DNA of 64,000 bases from Leptospiraceae bacterium (GTDB taxonomy: Bacteria > Spirochaetota > Leptospiria > Leptospirales > Leptonemataceae), in contig JAOACE010000013.1 of NCBI GenBank assembly GCA_026418015.1, positions 434,001 through 498,000 on the forward strand. Direction: 5' to 3'. Positions 21,970-32,346 of the stretch are shown here, piece by piece (within the stretch, counting starts at the first letter, position 1; each line of letters starts with the position of its first letter). A model generated the notes under the pieces. The model was not told where the DNA came from. It worked only from the letters and a program-made list of their open reading frames with translations, and did no database searches. The position numbers and the translations under genes are program-made.

Positions 21970-22475
21970 TAATTATTAGGATAAATTGTTTTTTTTAATT
22001 CTTTTATATCAATCAAATCTTTATCCCTTGGTTCTTTTAAATTTTGTTTTAGCTCAATAATCGCTTGTTTAGAGAGTATGCAAATAGTGTGCCCAAAGAT
22101 TTCAATATTTTCTGTTTTGTTGATCCATTTATCGTAGCTAAGATCAGGATGAATTAATACATCTACTTGTTTATAGGGTTTATTTTTGTCTATAAAGGTA
22201 AAAGCCAATGCATTTTTTTCTTCTATAATATATTTTATCAGCTCTTGATCGTATAAAATTTCTGCTGGAACAGGGGGGCGTGGTGTCATTTGAAACTCCG
22301 ACATTACTTCTAAAAATAAATCTATGTTTTCTTTGCTCATTTGTAAAGAAATATCTAAGTCTAGTGTCATTCTTTCTACACCATGTAGCACTACTGCAAC
22401 ACCCCCGAAAACGATAAACTTAACCCCTTTAGTAGAAAGGGAAACTAATATATCTTTTAGGAATGTTTCTGACAT
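21969..22475 (-). CDS. Nucleotidyltransferase-fold protein (AbiEii/DUF6036-like)
   Basis: VFGGVAVVLHGVERMTLDLDISLQ. Confidence 0.72.
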   Translation of the reverse strand: MSETFLKDILVSLSTKGVKFIVFGGVAVVLHGVERMTLDLDISLQMSKENIDLFLEVMSEFQMTPRPPVPAEILYDQELIKYIIEEKNALAFTFIDKNKPYKQVDVLIHPDLSYDKWINKTENIEIFGHTICILSKQAIIELKQNLKEPRDKDLIDIKELKKTIYPNN

Positions 22476-23512
22476 TATTTATAAAAACTTGCAAATTTTT
22501 CTACAGGAATAGGTTTGATTTTGCTTGCATTTCCTGCTGTCCAAAATGCTTCGAAGCGTTGTTTGCAAATTTCTTTCATTGCTTTGATTGCTGGTTTTAA
22601 AAATTGTCGGGGATCAAATTCCGAAGGATCTTTTGCCATTACCTCTCTTACCGCAGCTGTCCAAGCTAATCGCAAATCGGTATCTATATTGATTTTACGA
22701 ACCCCAGATTTTATTCCTTTTTGAATTTCTTCGATAGGGACTCCATAGGTTTCGGGAATGTTTCCACCAAATTCATTGATTTTTTGTCGAAGTTCTTGGG
22801 GAACAGATGATGAACCGTGCATTACCAAGTGTGTATTGGGTATCTTTTCGTGGATTTCTTTGATTCGAGAAATAACTAATACTTCTCCTGTGGGTTTTTG
22901 TTTAAATTTATATGCTCCATGACTTGTTCCAATAGCAACAGCAAGAGCATCAACATGGGTTAATTCTACGAATTTTTTTGCTTCGTCTGGATCGGTTAAG
23001 AGCTGTTCTTTTGTTAAAGTACCTTCTGCACCATGACCATCTTCTTTGTCGGCCTTCATCGTTTCTAACGAGCCTAAACAACCTAATTCTCCTTCAACGC
23101 TAATACCAAGTTTATGCGCGACATTAACGACTTCTCTCGTTACAGAAACATTGTATTCAAACTCTGCTGGGGTTTTACCATCTTCTAAAAGAGAGCCATC
23201 CATCATTACACTTGTAAAACCTAATCGAATGGCAGAATAACATGTTGCAGGGCTATTACCATGATCTTGGTGTAGAGCAACAGGTATTTCTGGCCATGTT
23301 TCTGTTGCTGCTAATATTAAATGACGAATAAAATTTTCGCCAGCATATTTTCTTGCACCACGTGAAACCTGTAAAATTACTGGGCTATTTGTTTCCTGTG
23401 CTGCTTCCATTATGGCTAATACCTGTTCTAAATTGTTTACGTTAAAAGCAGGTATACCATAATTGTATTCCGCAGCATGATCTAACAATAATCTCATTGG
23501 AACTAGTGACAT
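22475..23512 (-). CDS. fba: Class II fructose-bisphosphate aldolase
   Basis: [56 protein letters not shown]. Confidence 0.92.
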   Translation of the reverse strand: MSLVPMRLLLDHAAEYNYGIPAFNVNNLEQVLAIMEAAQETNSPVILQVSRGARKYAGENFIRHLILAATETWPEIPVALHQDHGNSPATCYSAIRLGFTSVMMDGSLLEDGKTPAEFEYNVSVTREVVNVAHKLGISVEGELGCLGSLETMKADKEDGHGAEGTLTKEQLLTDPDEAKKFVELTHVDALAVAIGTSHGAYKFKQKPTGEVLVISRIKEIHEKIPNTHLVMHGSSSVPQELRQKINEFGGNIPETYGVPIEEIQKGIKSGVRKINIDTDLRLAWTAAVREVMAKDPSEFDPRQFLKPAIKAMKEICKQRFEAFWTAGNASKIKPIPVEKFASFYK

Positions 23513-23647
23513 AATAACAAAATTATTTATTAAAATTTACTTGCAATCTTTTTTTTTAATACTGAAACGTAATCATCTTTATCTTGAAATCTTTTAACTA
23601 TATCATAATTATTTTGACATTTTTTAACAATAAAAAATATTATATTT

Positions 23648-23950
23648 ATGCCAATTTTAAATGGTAGTAAAAAAATAAAAATAATTTATAAAAATAATAA
23701 AATAAATTGTTCTTTATTATTCGAAACAGTAAGTAAAATCGCATTAGTAATTGAAGATCAATTTCCCGATATAGAAAAATTAAAATACGAAGTTCGTTTA
23801 GATTTCGAAACAAGACAAGGGAATTATGATTGCTATTTCCAAAGCAAGGTTGAATTTGTAGGATATGATATGATTCACAAAAAATACATTATAGAAATCG
23901 ATTATCCAGCTGTTTTTAAAAGAATATTAAACCCTATTCGAGATAATTAG
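23648..23950 (+). CDS. Hypothetical protein, 100 aa
   Basis: Intact ORF with a promoter-like sequence immediately upstream. Confidence 0.5.
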   Translation: MPILNGSKKIKIIYKNNKINCSLLFETVSKIALVIEDQFPDIEKLKYEVRLDFETRQGNYDCYFQSKVEFVGYDMIHKKYIIEIDYPAVFKRILNPIRDN

Positions 23951-24398
23951 GTTGATAATGAAAAATCAAGATGCCTTCTAATGGGTTTGTGTTGGTAATA
24001 TTTATTCCAATAGCAGAACCGGTAGAAAAGAATAGGTTGTTTGAAGGAATTTTTAATATTTCCGACGCGATTTCTACAATATCTGGCATATGAAGCACAA
24101 AAATCAGTGAATCGTTCATTTGATATTTTGATAACAGTTCGTTAAAGTGAAATAGTGCGGAATTAGGTTTTAATTCCAGTTTTTCTTCTATGGGAATCTT
24201 GAATTCTTGGTTTAGGATTTGTGCTGTTTGTTTAGCTCTTAAAATAGGACTTGTTAAGATTTCCTTAAATTGCCAACGAGTTTTTTGTATAAAAGTTCTT
24301 ATAATTTGAGCTTCTTTTTTTCCTTCTTCGGTTAAATTTCTTTGGGGATCTTCACTTGATTCATAAGCTTTGGCATGTCGTACTAGGATGATTTTCAT
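23934..24398 (-). CDS. SixA-like histidine phosphatase
   Basis: MKIILVRHAKAYESSEDPQRNLTEEGKKEA; ATG 24398 preferred over 24434. Confidence 0.85.
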   Translation of the reverse strand: MKIILVRHAKAYESSEDPQRNLTEEGKKEAQIIRTFIQKTRWQFKEILTSPILRAKQTAQILNQEFKIPIEEKLELKPNSALFHFNELLSKYQMNDSLIFVLHMPDIVEIASEILKIPSNNLFFSTGSAIGINITNTNPLEGILIFHYQPNYLE

Positions 24399-24486
24399 GC
24401 AAAAACGTAAAATAAATCTATTTTTAAGAATCAATAAAAATTAAATTTTTGTTGATTTTTTTAAAAAATAAAAAAAATGTAAAATA

Positions 24487-25188
24487 ATGTCACAAGATGT
24501 AATTGTCCAAAAGATTAACGAGAACATCGAAATTGCTGTTAGGAATGGTCGTTATTTAGCATTAAAAACCCATAGAATGACCGATACGGTAGAAAAACAT
24601 ATTCAATATGCATTAGAAAGTATTCTAAAAAAAACAGAGCACGAAAGATACATTCATTCTCTCTATACAATATTAAAAGAACTTGTGATAAATGGTTGTA
24701 AGGCAAACCAAAAAAGAATTTTTTTCGAAGAGAGAGGATACAATATTTCTGATCCAGAAGATTATAAAAAAGGCATGGAAGAATATAAAAAACATTTTAG
24801 CGAAGAAATGGCAATAGAATACGGAAAAAAAGCCAAGCAAAAAGGACTTTATGTTTTAATAGATTTTGAATTTGATGAAAATGGCTTAAGAATCGAGGTT
24901 ATTAATAATTCTTCTATCGCAGAACAAGAAGAAAAAGTTATGAGGGAAAAATTAAAAAGAGCTATGGGATACAATGATTTAGCAGAGTTTTACATGGATC
25001 AAGCAATGCAGGGAGAATCCGAAGGGGCTGGATTAGGACTTGCACTTGTAATTATTCTTCTTAAAGGAGAAGGGATTGATCCAAATTATTTTAGAATTAT
25101 CATTGATAAAGATAAGACCATTGCTCGGTTGGAAATACCTTTTAACGAAAATTTTGTTAGCAAAAGAAGATCCCAAAGAGTTATTTAG
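24487..25188 (+). CDS. Standalone GHKL (histidine kinase-like ATPase fold) protein
   Basis: ELVINGCKANQKRIFF; SEGAGLGLALVIILLKGEG; paralogue of 21087..21764. Confidence 0.75.
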   Translation: MSQDVIVQKINENIEIAVRNGRYLALKTHRMTDTVEKHIQYALESILKKTEHERYIHSLYTILKELVINGCKANQKRIFFEERGYNISDPEDYKKGMEEYKKHFSEEMAIEYGKKAKQKGLYVLIDFEFDENGLRIEVINNSSIAEQEEKVMREKLKRAMGYNDLAEFYMDQAMQGESEGAGLGLALVIILLKGEGIDPNYFRIIIDKDKTIARLEIPFNENFVSKRRSQRVI

Positions 25189-25228
25189 TATTTAGTAAAT
25201 TTCTTATTTTTCCGAAATATTCATCAAG

Positions 25229-25987
25229 ATGAAGTTTCAGCATTTTTTTCTAACAATGATTGTTTTTTTTTCAACAAGTTTTATTTATCCTTTGGAAAAA
25301 CCTTCCGGGTTTGATTTATATGAACCGGGAATTTTTAATCCTTTGGGACCTACATTGCTTTATGGGAATTCTGATATTCAAAGAAGACCTTATATGTTGA
25401 TGGCTTTAAATGAAAAAAACGAAATCGTAGAAAAATCCCTTTTACAATACAATAAAGATGGTAGGTTGATTGCAGAAAAAATTTTCGATGCAAAAAACCA
25501 ATTTAAAGGAGAAGTGCTTTATAAATACGACGAAAAAGGCAATGTTATTGAAGAAACTTATAAAGATTTTAACGGAAATATCATTGCAAAAAAAGTTAGG
25601 CATTTTAGGAATAATGTATTAGACCAAATTGATGTGTACGATGCAAACGAATTGGTTTTTTCACGAAAATACAAATACGAAAAAAATCAAATTACAGGAA
25701 GAGAGAACCAAAAAGGTATCTCCGAACCATTTGTGATAAAACTAAAAAATGGCTTAATAGAATCCGTAGAATTTAAAGAAAAAAATACAACATTAATGGA
25801 AATTAAATATAAATATCAGCAGGATAAGTTAGTCGAAAGGATTAAAACTACCGGCGATGCACAATCAAAATGTGAATATATCTATGACAATAATAATCGC
25901 TTAAAAGAATATATTTTCTTTGATTTTATTCGAAGCAAATGGATAAAAACTAAAACGATACAATTTGTTTACGCAGATCAAATTTAA
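25229..25987 (+). CDS. Exported YD/RHS-like repeat protein
   Basis: Signal peptide; repeats such as LQYNKDGRLIAEKIF, YKYDEKGNVIEETYKDFNGNI, YIYDNNNRLKEYIF. Confidence 0.6.
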   Translation: MKFQHFFLTMIVFFSTSFIYPLEKPSGFDLYEPGIFNPLGPTLLYGNSDIQRRPYMLMALNEKNEIVEKSLLQYNKDGRLIAEKIFDAKNQFKGEVLYKYDEKGNVIEETYKDFNGNIIAKKVRHFRNNVLDQIDVYDANELVFSRKYKYEKNQITGRENQKGISEPFVIKLKNGLIESVEFKEKNTTLMEIKYKYQQDKLVERIKTTGDAQSKCEYIYDNNNRLKEYIFFDFIRSKWIKTKTIQFVYADQI

Positions 25988-26089
25988 TATATTTGATATA
26001 GTATGATTAAATAATTTTATAAAAAATATGATAAAATCTATTTATAAAAAAATTATATAATTATTTTATAAAACATAAATAAAAAAAAT

Positions 26090-26881
26090 TTAATGTTTTG
26101 TTTTTTTACGAATTAATCGATCTAATAGAGTAGGAGCAATAACGCGTAAATAAAAAATCACTCTACCTGTTAAATTGGTAAAAACATATTTCTTTTCTTT
26201 TTGGATTGCTTTTCGAAAGATTACTGCTATTTCTTTTGGTTCTTTTGCGTTTTTTTCTTGTTCTTCTGATAAAGGTTTTCCATCACTTGTAATACCACTT
26301 GTTCTTAAATTGGTTTTTGTATATCCTGGAAAAAAAATAGAAACAACGATATTATCTTGATACACTTCTTGGGAGATACTTTCTAAAAATAATTGTGCAG
26401 CTGCTTTGCTTGAACAATAAGCAAATCGTTCTGGGATTCCATATAAACTACTTGGGGTAGATACAAGACAAATCATTTTTTTATTGGGATTATTTTTTAG
26501 TATTGGAAGTAGAATGCGCGTTAATTCAACCACAGAAAAAAAGTTGATTTCGAAGGTTTTTCTTAGAGCTTCTTCGGTAGAATTTTCGAACTTTCCATGA
26601 TTGGTAATACCAGCATTATGGATTACTATGTCGATACGAGGAATTGTTATAACAAATTCTTTTAATCTTTCTCTATGTTGGGATGATGTTATATCTCCGG
26701 AAAATATATAGCAATCAATGTTAGTTGATTCTTTGATTTCTTTTTTTACGCGTTCTAGTTCTTCTTTTCGTCGAGCAATCAGGATGGGAATAGAACCAAA
26801 CTTTGCTAATTCTTTTGCGAGAGCTTCTCCAATACCAGAAGATCCCCCAGTGATCAAGACATATTTATTTTTTAATTCCAT
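26090..26881 (-). CDS. Short-chain dehydrogenase/reductase
   Basis: KYVLITGGSSGIGEALAKELAKFG; NAG; YCSSKAA. Confidence 0.88.
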   Translation of the reverse strand: MELKNKYVLITGGSSGIGEALAKELAKFGSIPILIARRKEELERVKKEIKESTNIDCYIFSGDITSSQHRERLKEFVITIPRIDIVIHNAGITNHGKFENSTEEALRKTFEINFFSVVELTRILLPILKNNPNKKMICLVSTPSSLYGIPERFAYCSSKAAAQLFLESISQEVYQDNIVVSIFFPGYTKTNLRTSGITSDGKPLSEEQEKNAKEPKEIAVIFRKAIQKEKKYVFTNLTGRVIFYLRVIAPTLLDRLIRKKTKH

Positions 26882-26925
26882 CTTAAAGAGATGATTTTAT
26901 AAATTCTTTATAAATGCAATAATTT

Positions 26926-27534
26926 TTAGTATAGAACTGCTATCGACGTTAAGGGACCATGTGCACCAATTACAAGTGATTGTTCGATATCTGCTGTTTT
27001 GGATGGACCAGCGATCCAAAATCCTCCGTGCTTAAATAATTTGGTGTGTTTTGTTATCGCTTCTTCCATGTTGTAATATAAACTTTTTTTATTGATTAAG
27101 ATAACTTGATGTTTACATAAAAATAATCCCGCATCGTAAGGAAGTGTGTTTTTAGGAATCCATAAAGCACCTTGGTTTGCAACTCCTAGTTTTGCTTCTA
27201 CAAAAAGAACATCTAAGTTATCGAAATCCTGTGGTTTTTGAATTTCTTTTTCTTTAAGAAAAGAAAATTCTCCTTTTATAGACGAATCAATTTCTAGCGA
27301 AAAAGTAGAATATATACTTGCATTTTGGGTTAAAAAGCCAAATTTTAAAATTTCTTGAAACAACCTTTTTTTCTGAGATATTTTTAATGATTTACCTCCT
27401 GCTAATTCCCAATTTTGTGTAAATTCTTGGATTAAATTTTCTTTCGAAATCTTTTTAGAAGAAAAAGTATATTTAGGATAAGGATATTTTTCTATTTGAG
27501 GAAAATCGTTTATAAAATCATTTAATTTTGTCAT
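26926..27534 (-). CDS. lutC: LUD domain protein LutC
   Basis: LUD domain tail FKHGGFWIAGPSKTADIEQSLVIGAHGPLTSIAVLY; adjacent to lutB. Confidence 0.85.
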   Translation of the reverse strand: MTKLNDFINDFPQIEKYPYPKYTFSSKKISKENLIQEFTQNWELAGGKSLKISQKKRLFQEILKFGFLTQNASIYSTFSLEIDSSIKGEFSFLKEKEIQKPQDFDNLDVLFVEAKLGVANQGALWIPKNTLPYDAGLFLCKHQVILINKKSLYYNMEEAITKHTKLFKHGGFWIAGPSKTADIEQSLVIGAHGPLTSIAVLY

Positions 27535-28864
27535 GATATTGCTCCAAGTAAATTTGTCGAAATGTTTTTGGGGGAATTTCGGGAAGATTTCTTTTAATCT
27601 TTTTTTCGATAAAATGTGGTGTAAATTTTGTAGTAAACCTTGCTATTTTGTGTAAAATCATAAATTTTTTTGGGTCAGACATAAAGTTTCTTAAAAAGGA
27701 AAAGATCGACTTGGGCATCTTTTTAATATCTTTGAGTTCTTGTCTCCATAAAAATAATTGATTGTGTATATCAATTTTTACGGGACAAACGTTGGAACAA
27801 GAACCACACAATGTACTTGCGAAAGGCAAATCTCCAAATTCTGTTTTATTTCTATGTGGGTTCAAAATACTTCCAATTGGTCCTGGTATTGTAGCATGAT
27901 AGGAATGACCTCCACTTCTTCGATAAACAGGACAGGTATTTAAACAGGCTCCACAGCGAATACATTTAAGAGAATTGCGAAAATCATCATGCTTTAAAAT
28001 ACGCGAACGTCCATTATCTAAAATGACGATATGAACAGTTTGATTTGGGTTTGGTTTTTGGAAGATAGTAGTATAAGAAGTTATCAATTGACCTGTTGCA
28101 GAAGGTGCTAAGATTCTCAAAAAGATCGACAAATCTTTTAATTTAGGAATAATTTTTTCTACTCCCATGCAAGCTATATGAATGTTAGGTATGGTTGTTC
28201 CTAAATCTGCATTGCCTTCGTTTGTGCATACGACAAAACCACCAGTTTCTGCAATCGCGAAATTTACACCTGTAATGCCTGCTTGTGCTTGTAAAAATTT
28301 TTCTCTTAGATGTTTTCGCGCTTCTCTTGTAAGGTAAGTGGGATCGGCATTATTTCGATCTGTGTTTAGATAATAAGAAAAAGTCTCTGCTACATCTTCT
28401 TTTTTTAGATGAATTGCAGGTAGAACAATATGGGATGGATGTTCTTTTCTTAATTGTACGATCCTTTCTCCTAAATCTGTATCGATTACTTCTATACCGC
28501 GACTTTCTAAAAATGGATTTAACCCACATTCTTCTGTTAACATAGATTTACTTTTAACAACTCTATTAATGTTGTTTTGTGATAAAATTTGGTACACAAT
28601 AGAGTTGAGCTCTTCTGCATCCTTTGCAAAGTGTACAATAAATCCATTTTTTGTCGTGTTAATATAAAACTGTTCTACATATTTTTTTATGTTAGATAAA
28701 ACATGAAGTTTAATTTGCGATGCAATTTCTCTTAATTCTTCCCATTCGGGTATTTTTTGTGTTGTGTTATCTCTTTTAAAACGGACATGCAATAAAGCTT
28801 GATTGTGCCAGTTAACCCTTTCTTCGGAACCTAAAAATTTTTTTGTTAATACTTGGTGCTTCAT
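27518..28864 (-). CDS. lutB: Iron-sulfur protein LutB
   Basis: CIRCGACLNTCPVYRRSGGHSYHATIPGPIG...CGSCSNVCPVKI. Confidence 0.92.
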   Translation of the reverse strand: MKHQVLTKKFLGSEERVNWHNQALLHVRFKRDNTTQKIPEWEELREIASQIKLHVLSNIKKYVEQFYINTTKNGFIVHFAKDAEELNSIVYQILSQNNINRVVKSKSMLTEECGLNPFLESRGIEVIDTDLGERIVQLRKEHPSHIVLPAIHLKKEDVAETFSYYLNTDRNNADPTYLTREARKHLREKFLQAQAGITGVNFAIAETGGFVVCTNEGNADLGTTIPNIHIACMGVEKIIPKLKDLSIFLRILAPSATGQLITSYTTIFQKPNPNQTVHIVILDNGRSRILKHDDFRNSLKCIRCGACLNTCPVYRRSGGHSYHATIPGPIGSILNPHRNKTEFGDLPFASTLCGSCSNVCPVKIDIHNQLFLWRQELKDIKKMPKSIFSFLRNFMSDPKKFMILHKIARFTTKFTPHFIEKKIKRNLPEIPPKTFRQIYLEQYHDKIK

Positions 28865-28870
28865 ATTGTT

Positions 28871-29653
28871 TTATTCCGTAATAAATGATAATGAATTGTA
28901 CAAAATTTCTCCAATGTAAAAAAACTCAACATTCTCATTCTGTTTATTTGTGATTGTTTTTAGGTGTGTAAGACAGCTTAAATCATATCCTATTAAAGTA
29001 TTAATATTTTTATTTATAAATTTATTTAATAAATCTTTTCCCATTTTTACACTTAGATCATTTTCGTAGTAAGAAAATGTACCTCCAAAACCACAACATT
29101 CATCCCACATTTCTACTTCTACAATTTCGAGTCCTTGAATAATATTTAATATTTCTTTTACTTTGTTTATATTGTTCGTCCTAAGTTCACTAGATTTTGC
29201 TAGTTGCAGTTCTCTAAGTCCATGGCAGCTATATACAATACTTACTTTTTTGTTTTGCACTAAATTTATTTTTGATTTATGAATTTTATAAATATCATAA
29301 AGAAATTCTGTAAATTCGTAAACCTTGTTTTTTAATTCAGTTTGTGTGGATATATCAGAAATAAAATTTTGATAATGATTTTTTACCATGCTTGTACAAC
29401 TTGCAGCTAATACGATAATATAATCATATTCATTTAGAATGTTCAAAACTTGATCCATAAAAAACTTTCCCTTTTCTGTTTCGCCAGAATTAAAAAAAGG
29501 TTGTCCACAGCAGGTAAGATTGTACAAAAAAGAAACGTTTAAATTTAAGTGTTCTAAAAATTTTAGGGATTTTAACGCTGCTTCTGGGTATAATAGATCC
29601 ATATAGCAGGGAACAAAAAGACCAATTTTACTCTTGAAAATTTCTTTTGACAT
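28871..29653 (-). CDS. lutA: (Fe-S)-binding protein LutA
   Basis: Two CCG domains: NLTCCGQPFFNSGE and WDECCGFGGTFS. Confidence 0.9.
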   Translation of the reverse strand: MSKEIFKSKIGLFVPCYMDLLYPEAALKSLKFLEHLNLNVSFLYNLTCCGQPFFNSGETEKGKFFMDQVLNILNEYDYIIVLAASCTSMVKNHYQNFISDISTQTELKNKVYEFTEFLYDIYKIHKSKINLVQNKKVSIVYSCHGLRELQLAKSSELRTNNINKVKEILNIIQGLEIVEVEMWDECCGFGGTFSYYENDLSVKMGKDLLNKFINKNINTLIGYDLSCLTHLKTITNKQNENVEFFYIGEILYNSLSFITE

Positions 29654-29755
29654 AGATTTGATAAATAAACATATAAAATAATTTTATATATTTGCAAGCA
29701 AAAAAATCTTGATTTTTATTTTAAGAATTGTTTTATATATTAATCGAATTCAACT

Positions 29756-30151
29756 ATGGCAGATTCGTTTTTGCAAAGGATTGTAAAAGATCTAAAACAA
29801 AAAGACCCTAAAGAAAAAAATATTTATTTAGATAAAATTATAAATAATTTAAACCAATACAGAAAAGATGCTAATAAATCTATCCAGCAAGAGATTTTAG
29901 AAGAAGTTGCTTATTCTCTTCGGAAAGTAGAAAGTCAGTTACGTTTATCATTGCTTGAATGTGAGAAATTATTTGGAGAGTATAAGGTTTGCGAAAATAA
30001 AGAAGAAATCCTAAAAAAATACGACGAAGCAAAGAAAAGGGCTTTACAAGAAAAATGGAAGTTTATGGTTCAAAGGGAATCCTTGGGATTGATTTGGACA
30101 GAGGATTTAGAAAAGATGTATCCAAACCCTAAGGAATTAAAAGATTCGTAG
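29756..30151 (+). CDS. Hypothetical protein, 131 aa
   Basis: Helical charged ORF 8 nt upstream of the helicase gene. Confidence 0.5.
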   Translation: MADSFLQRIVKDLKQKDPKEKNIYLDKIINNLNQYRKDANKSIQQEILEEVAYSLRKVESQLRLSLLECEKLFGEYKVCENKEEILKKYDEAKKRALQEKWKFMVQRESLGLIWTEDLEKMYPNPKELKDS

Positions 30152-30159
30152 AAAAGATT

Positions 30160-32346
30160 ATGAACCATTTTAAAGAATTGTTAAAAAAAGAATTTTTAGA
30201 AAGATTGAATCCTGCACAACAAGATGCTGTCTTACATTTTACTGGTCCGATGTTGATCTATGCTGGAGCTGGTTCGGGAAAAACGCGAGTTATTACTCAT
30301 CGAATTGCGTATTTAATAAGGGTTTTGGATGTAGCACCTAATTCTATTCTTGCAGTAACATTTACTAATAAAGCAGCAGAAGAGATGAAGGAACGCGTTC
30401 ATCAATTGATTGGACCTTATGCAGAAAAGGTTACCATTAAAACTTTCCATAGTCTTGGTCTACAACTATTAAGAGAAAATTATCATTTGTTAAACGTTAG
30501 TTCCAATTTTAGTATTTATGATTCTACATCACAAAAAAGTGTTGCAAAAAAGATATTCAAAACCCTAAGGATCGATACTTCCGAATTAATTATAAGTGAT
30601 TTTTTGCAAAGAATCAATTTAGCACGCGATGATTTTTTAAGTCCAGAGGAATTTTATCAGAAGTATAGTCATCAAAAACACATAGAGGTTTTGTATCAAT
30701 TCTACGAAAAATACATTAAAGAATTGCGAAGCAATCATGCTTTCGATTTTGCTGACTTGTTGTACGAATCAGTAAAAATGTTACTTGATTATCCAGAAAT
30801 ATTAGAGGTTTACCAAAATCGTTGGAAGTTTGTGATGATTGATGAGTACCAAGATACAAATTATATTCAGTATTTGTTAACAATGCTAATTACAAAAAAT
30901 CATCGAAATATTGTTGTAGTAGGGGATGATGATCAATCGATTTATTCTTGGCGCGGTGCAAGAGTAGAAAACATTCTGAATTTTAAGAAGGATTTTCCCG
31001 AAGCAAAAATCGTCAAGCTCGAAGAAAACTATCGTAGTACAAATCAAATTCTAAACTTGGCAAATCGATTAATCCGTTTTAATACTTACCGAAATGATAA
31101 AAAATTATATTCTATGATTGGAGACGGAGAAGAGCCTACTCTATTCAAATGTATGGATGAATATGACGAAGCTAAAAAAATTGTTTACGAAATTTATAAA
31201 TTAAAAAATCAATATAATTTAGAAGATATAGCAATTTTTTACAGGACAAATGCTCAATCGCGAATATTCGAACAAGTTTTTAGAGAAAACAAAATTCCTT
31301 ATGTTATCTATGGTAGTATTCGTTTCTTTGAACGAAAAGAAATCAAGGATGTATTAAGTTATCTACAATTTATTAACAATCCTTATGATTTCGAAAGTTT
31401 CGAAAGAATGACAGAAAATCCACCGCGAGGAATCGGAGAGAAATCATTAGCAACAATTCGCGAAGTTGCACTAACCAAAAATTTAGACTACATAACAGCA
31501 TTCGAAGAAGCAATAAAGCAAAAAAAGTTTCGGAATTCAAAAAATACAGAAAACTTTCTGAAATTACTAAAAAGCTGGTATCAATTAAAAAATCGTATCA
31601 ATTTAGGAGATTTGGTTCAAACCATTATCGAAGAATCTGGAATGATTCAATACTATGAAAAAGACCTAAATCCAGAAAATTTATCCAGAATAGAAAATAT
31701 AAAAGAATTCATCCAAAGTGTGATAGATTACGAGCAACAACAAAAATCTAACAATAAACAAATTACATTATCTGAGTATTTACAAGATATTTCTTTGTTA
31801 ACATCTTCCGAAGAAATTTCGGATCAAATATCAAATCAAAAAGGAATACAGTTGATGACTTTACATAATGCAAAAGGGCTCGAATTTTCTGTCGTTTTTT
31901 TGACGGGGTTAGAAGAGGGAATTTTACCGCACCAATTTTCTATGGAGGATAACATAGAAGAAGAAAGACGATTGGTATACGTTGGCATAACTCGTGCAAA
32001 AAAGAAATTGTATATTAGCTATGTGGAAAGAAGAAATCGATTTGGACAAGTGAATTATTCAGCTCCTTCGCGATTTTTAGAAGAGATGGAATTGTTAAAA
32101 ATAGAAAAAAAAATCAACAACTTAAACGATTTTATGCCAAAGAAGCAAGGATTATTATCTAATACCATACAAGAAGAAGAGTTGAATATAAACGAAAGAT
32201 ATTTTCACGAAAAATTTGGAGAAGGCATTTTAAAAGAAATCGAGGAGGTTGCAGGAAAAAAAATTATTACGATTGAATTTTTTAATGGAGAAAAAAAAAG
32301 ATTTCTTGCAAATCGTACACCATTAAGAAAAATTACATCTCAATGA
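30160..32346 (+). CDS. UvrD/Rep/PcrA-family DNA helicase
   Basis: LNPAQQDAVLHFTGPMLIYAGAGSGKTRVITHRIAYL; VVGDDDQSIYSWRGA; MTLHNAKGLEFSVVFLTGLEEG. Confidence 0.93.
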   Translation: MNHFKELLKKEFLERLNPAQQDAVLHFTGPMLIYAGAGSGKTRVITHRIAYLIRVLDVAPNSILAVTFTNKAAEEMKERVHQLIGPYAEKVTIKTFHSLGLQLLRENYHLLNVSSNFSIYDSTSQKSVAKKIFKTLRIDTSELIISDFLQRINLARDDFLSPEEFYQKYSHQKHIEVLYQFYEKYIKELRSNHAFDFADLLYESVKMLLDYPEILEVYQNRWKFVMIDEYQDTNYIQYLLTMLITKNHRNIVVVGDDDQSIYSWRGARVENILNFKKDFPEAKIVKLEENYRSTNQILNLANRLIRFNTYRNDKKLYSMIGDGEEPTLFKCMDEYDEAKKIVYEIYKLKNQYNLEDIAIFYRTNAQSRIFEQVFRENKIPYVIYGSIRFFERKEIKDVLSYLQFINNPYDFESFERMTENPPRGIGEKSLATIREVALTKNLDYITAFEEAIKQKKFRNSKNTENFLKLLKSWYQLKNRINLGDLVQTIIEESGMIQYYEKDLNPENLSRIENIKEFIQSVIDYEQQQKSNNKQITLSEYLQDISLLTSSEEISDQISNQKGIQLMTLHNAKGLEFSVVFLTGLEEGILPHQFSMEDNIEEERRLVYVGITRAKKKLYISYVERRNRFGQVNYSAPSRFLEEMELLKIEKKINNLNDFMPKKQGLLSNTIQEEELNINERYFHEKFGEGILKEIEEVAGKKIITIEFFNGEKKRFLANRTPLRKITSQ

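Noticed and set aside
21757-22475. NTase pair as a prophage or mobile remnant
   Set aside because: No integrase, transposase, repeats or tRNA nearby; tight coding overlaps argue for vertical operon integration.
25988-26089. A/T-only inverted repeats between convergent genes
   Set aside because: Only TTTTATAAAA-type complementarity expected in such AT-rich DNA; no GC stem or convincing terminator.
26926-29653. lutABC as a novel iron-sulfur cluster system
   Set aside because: Matches the known LutABC lactate utilisation organisation.
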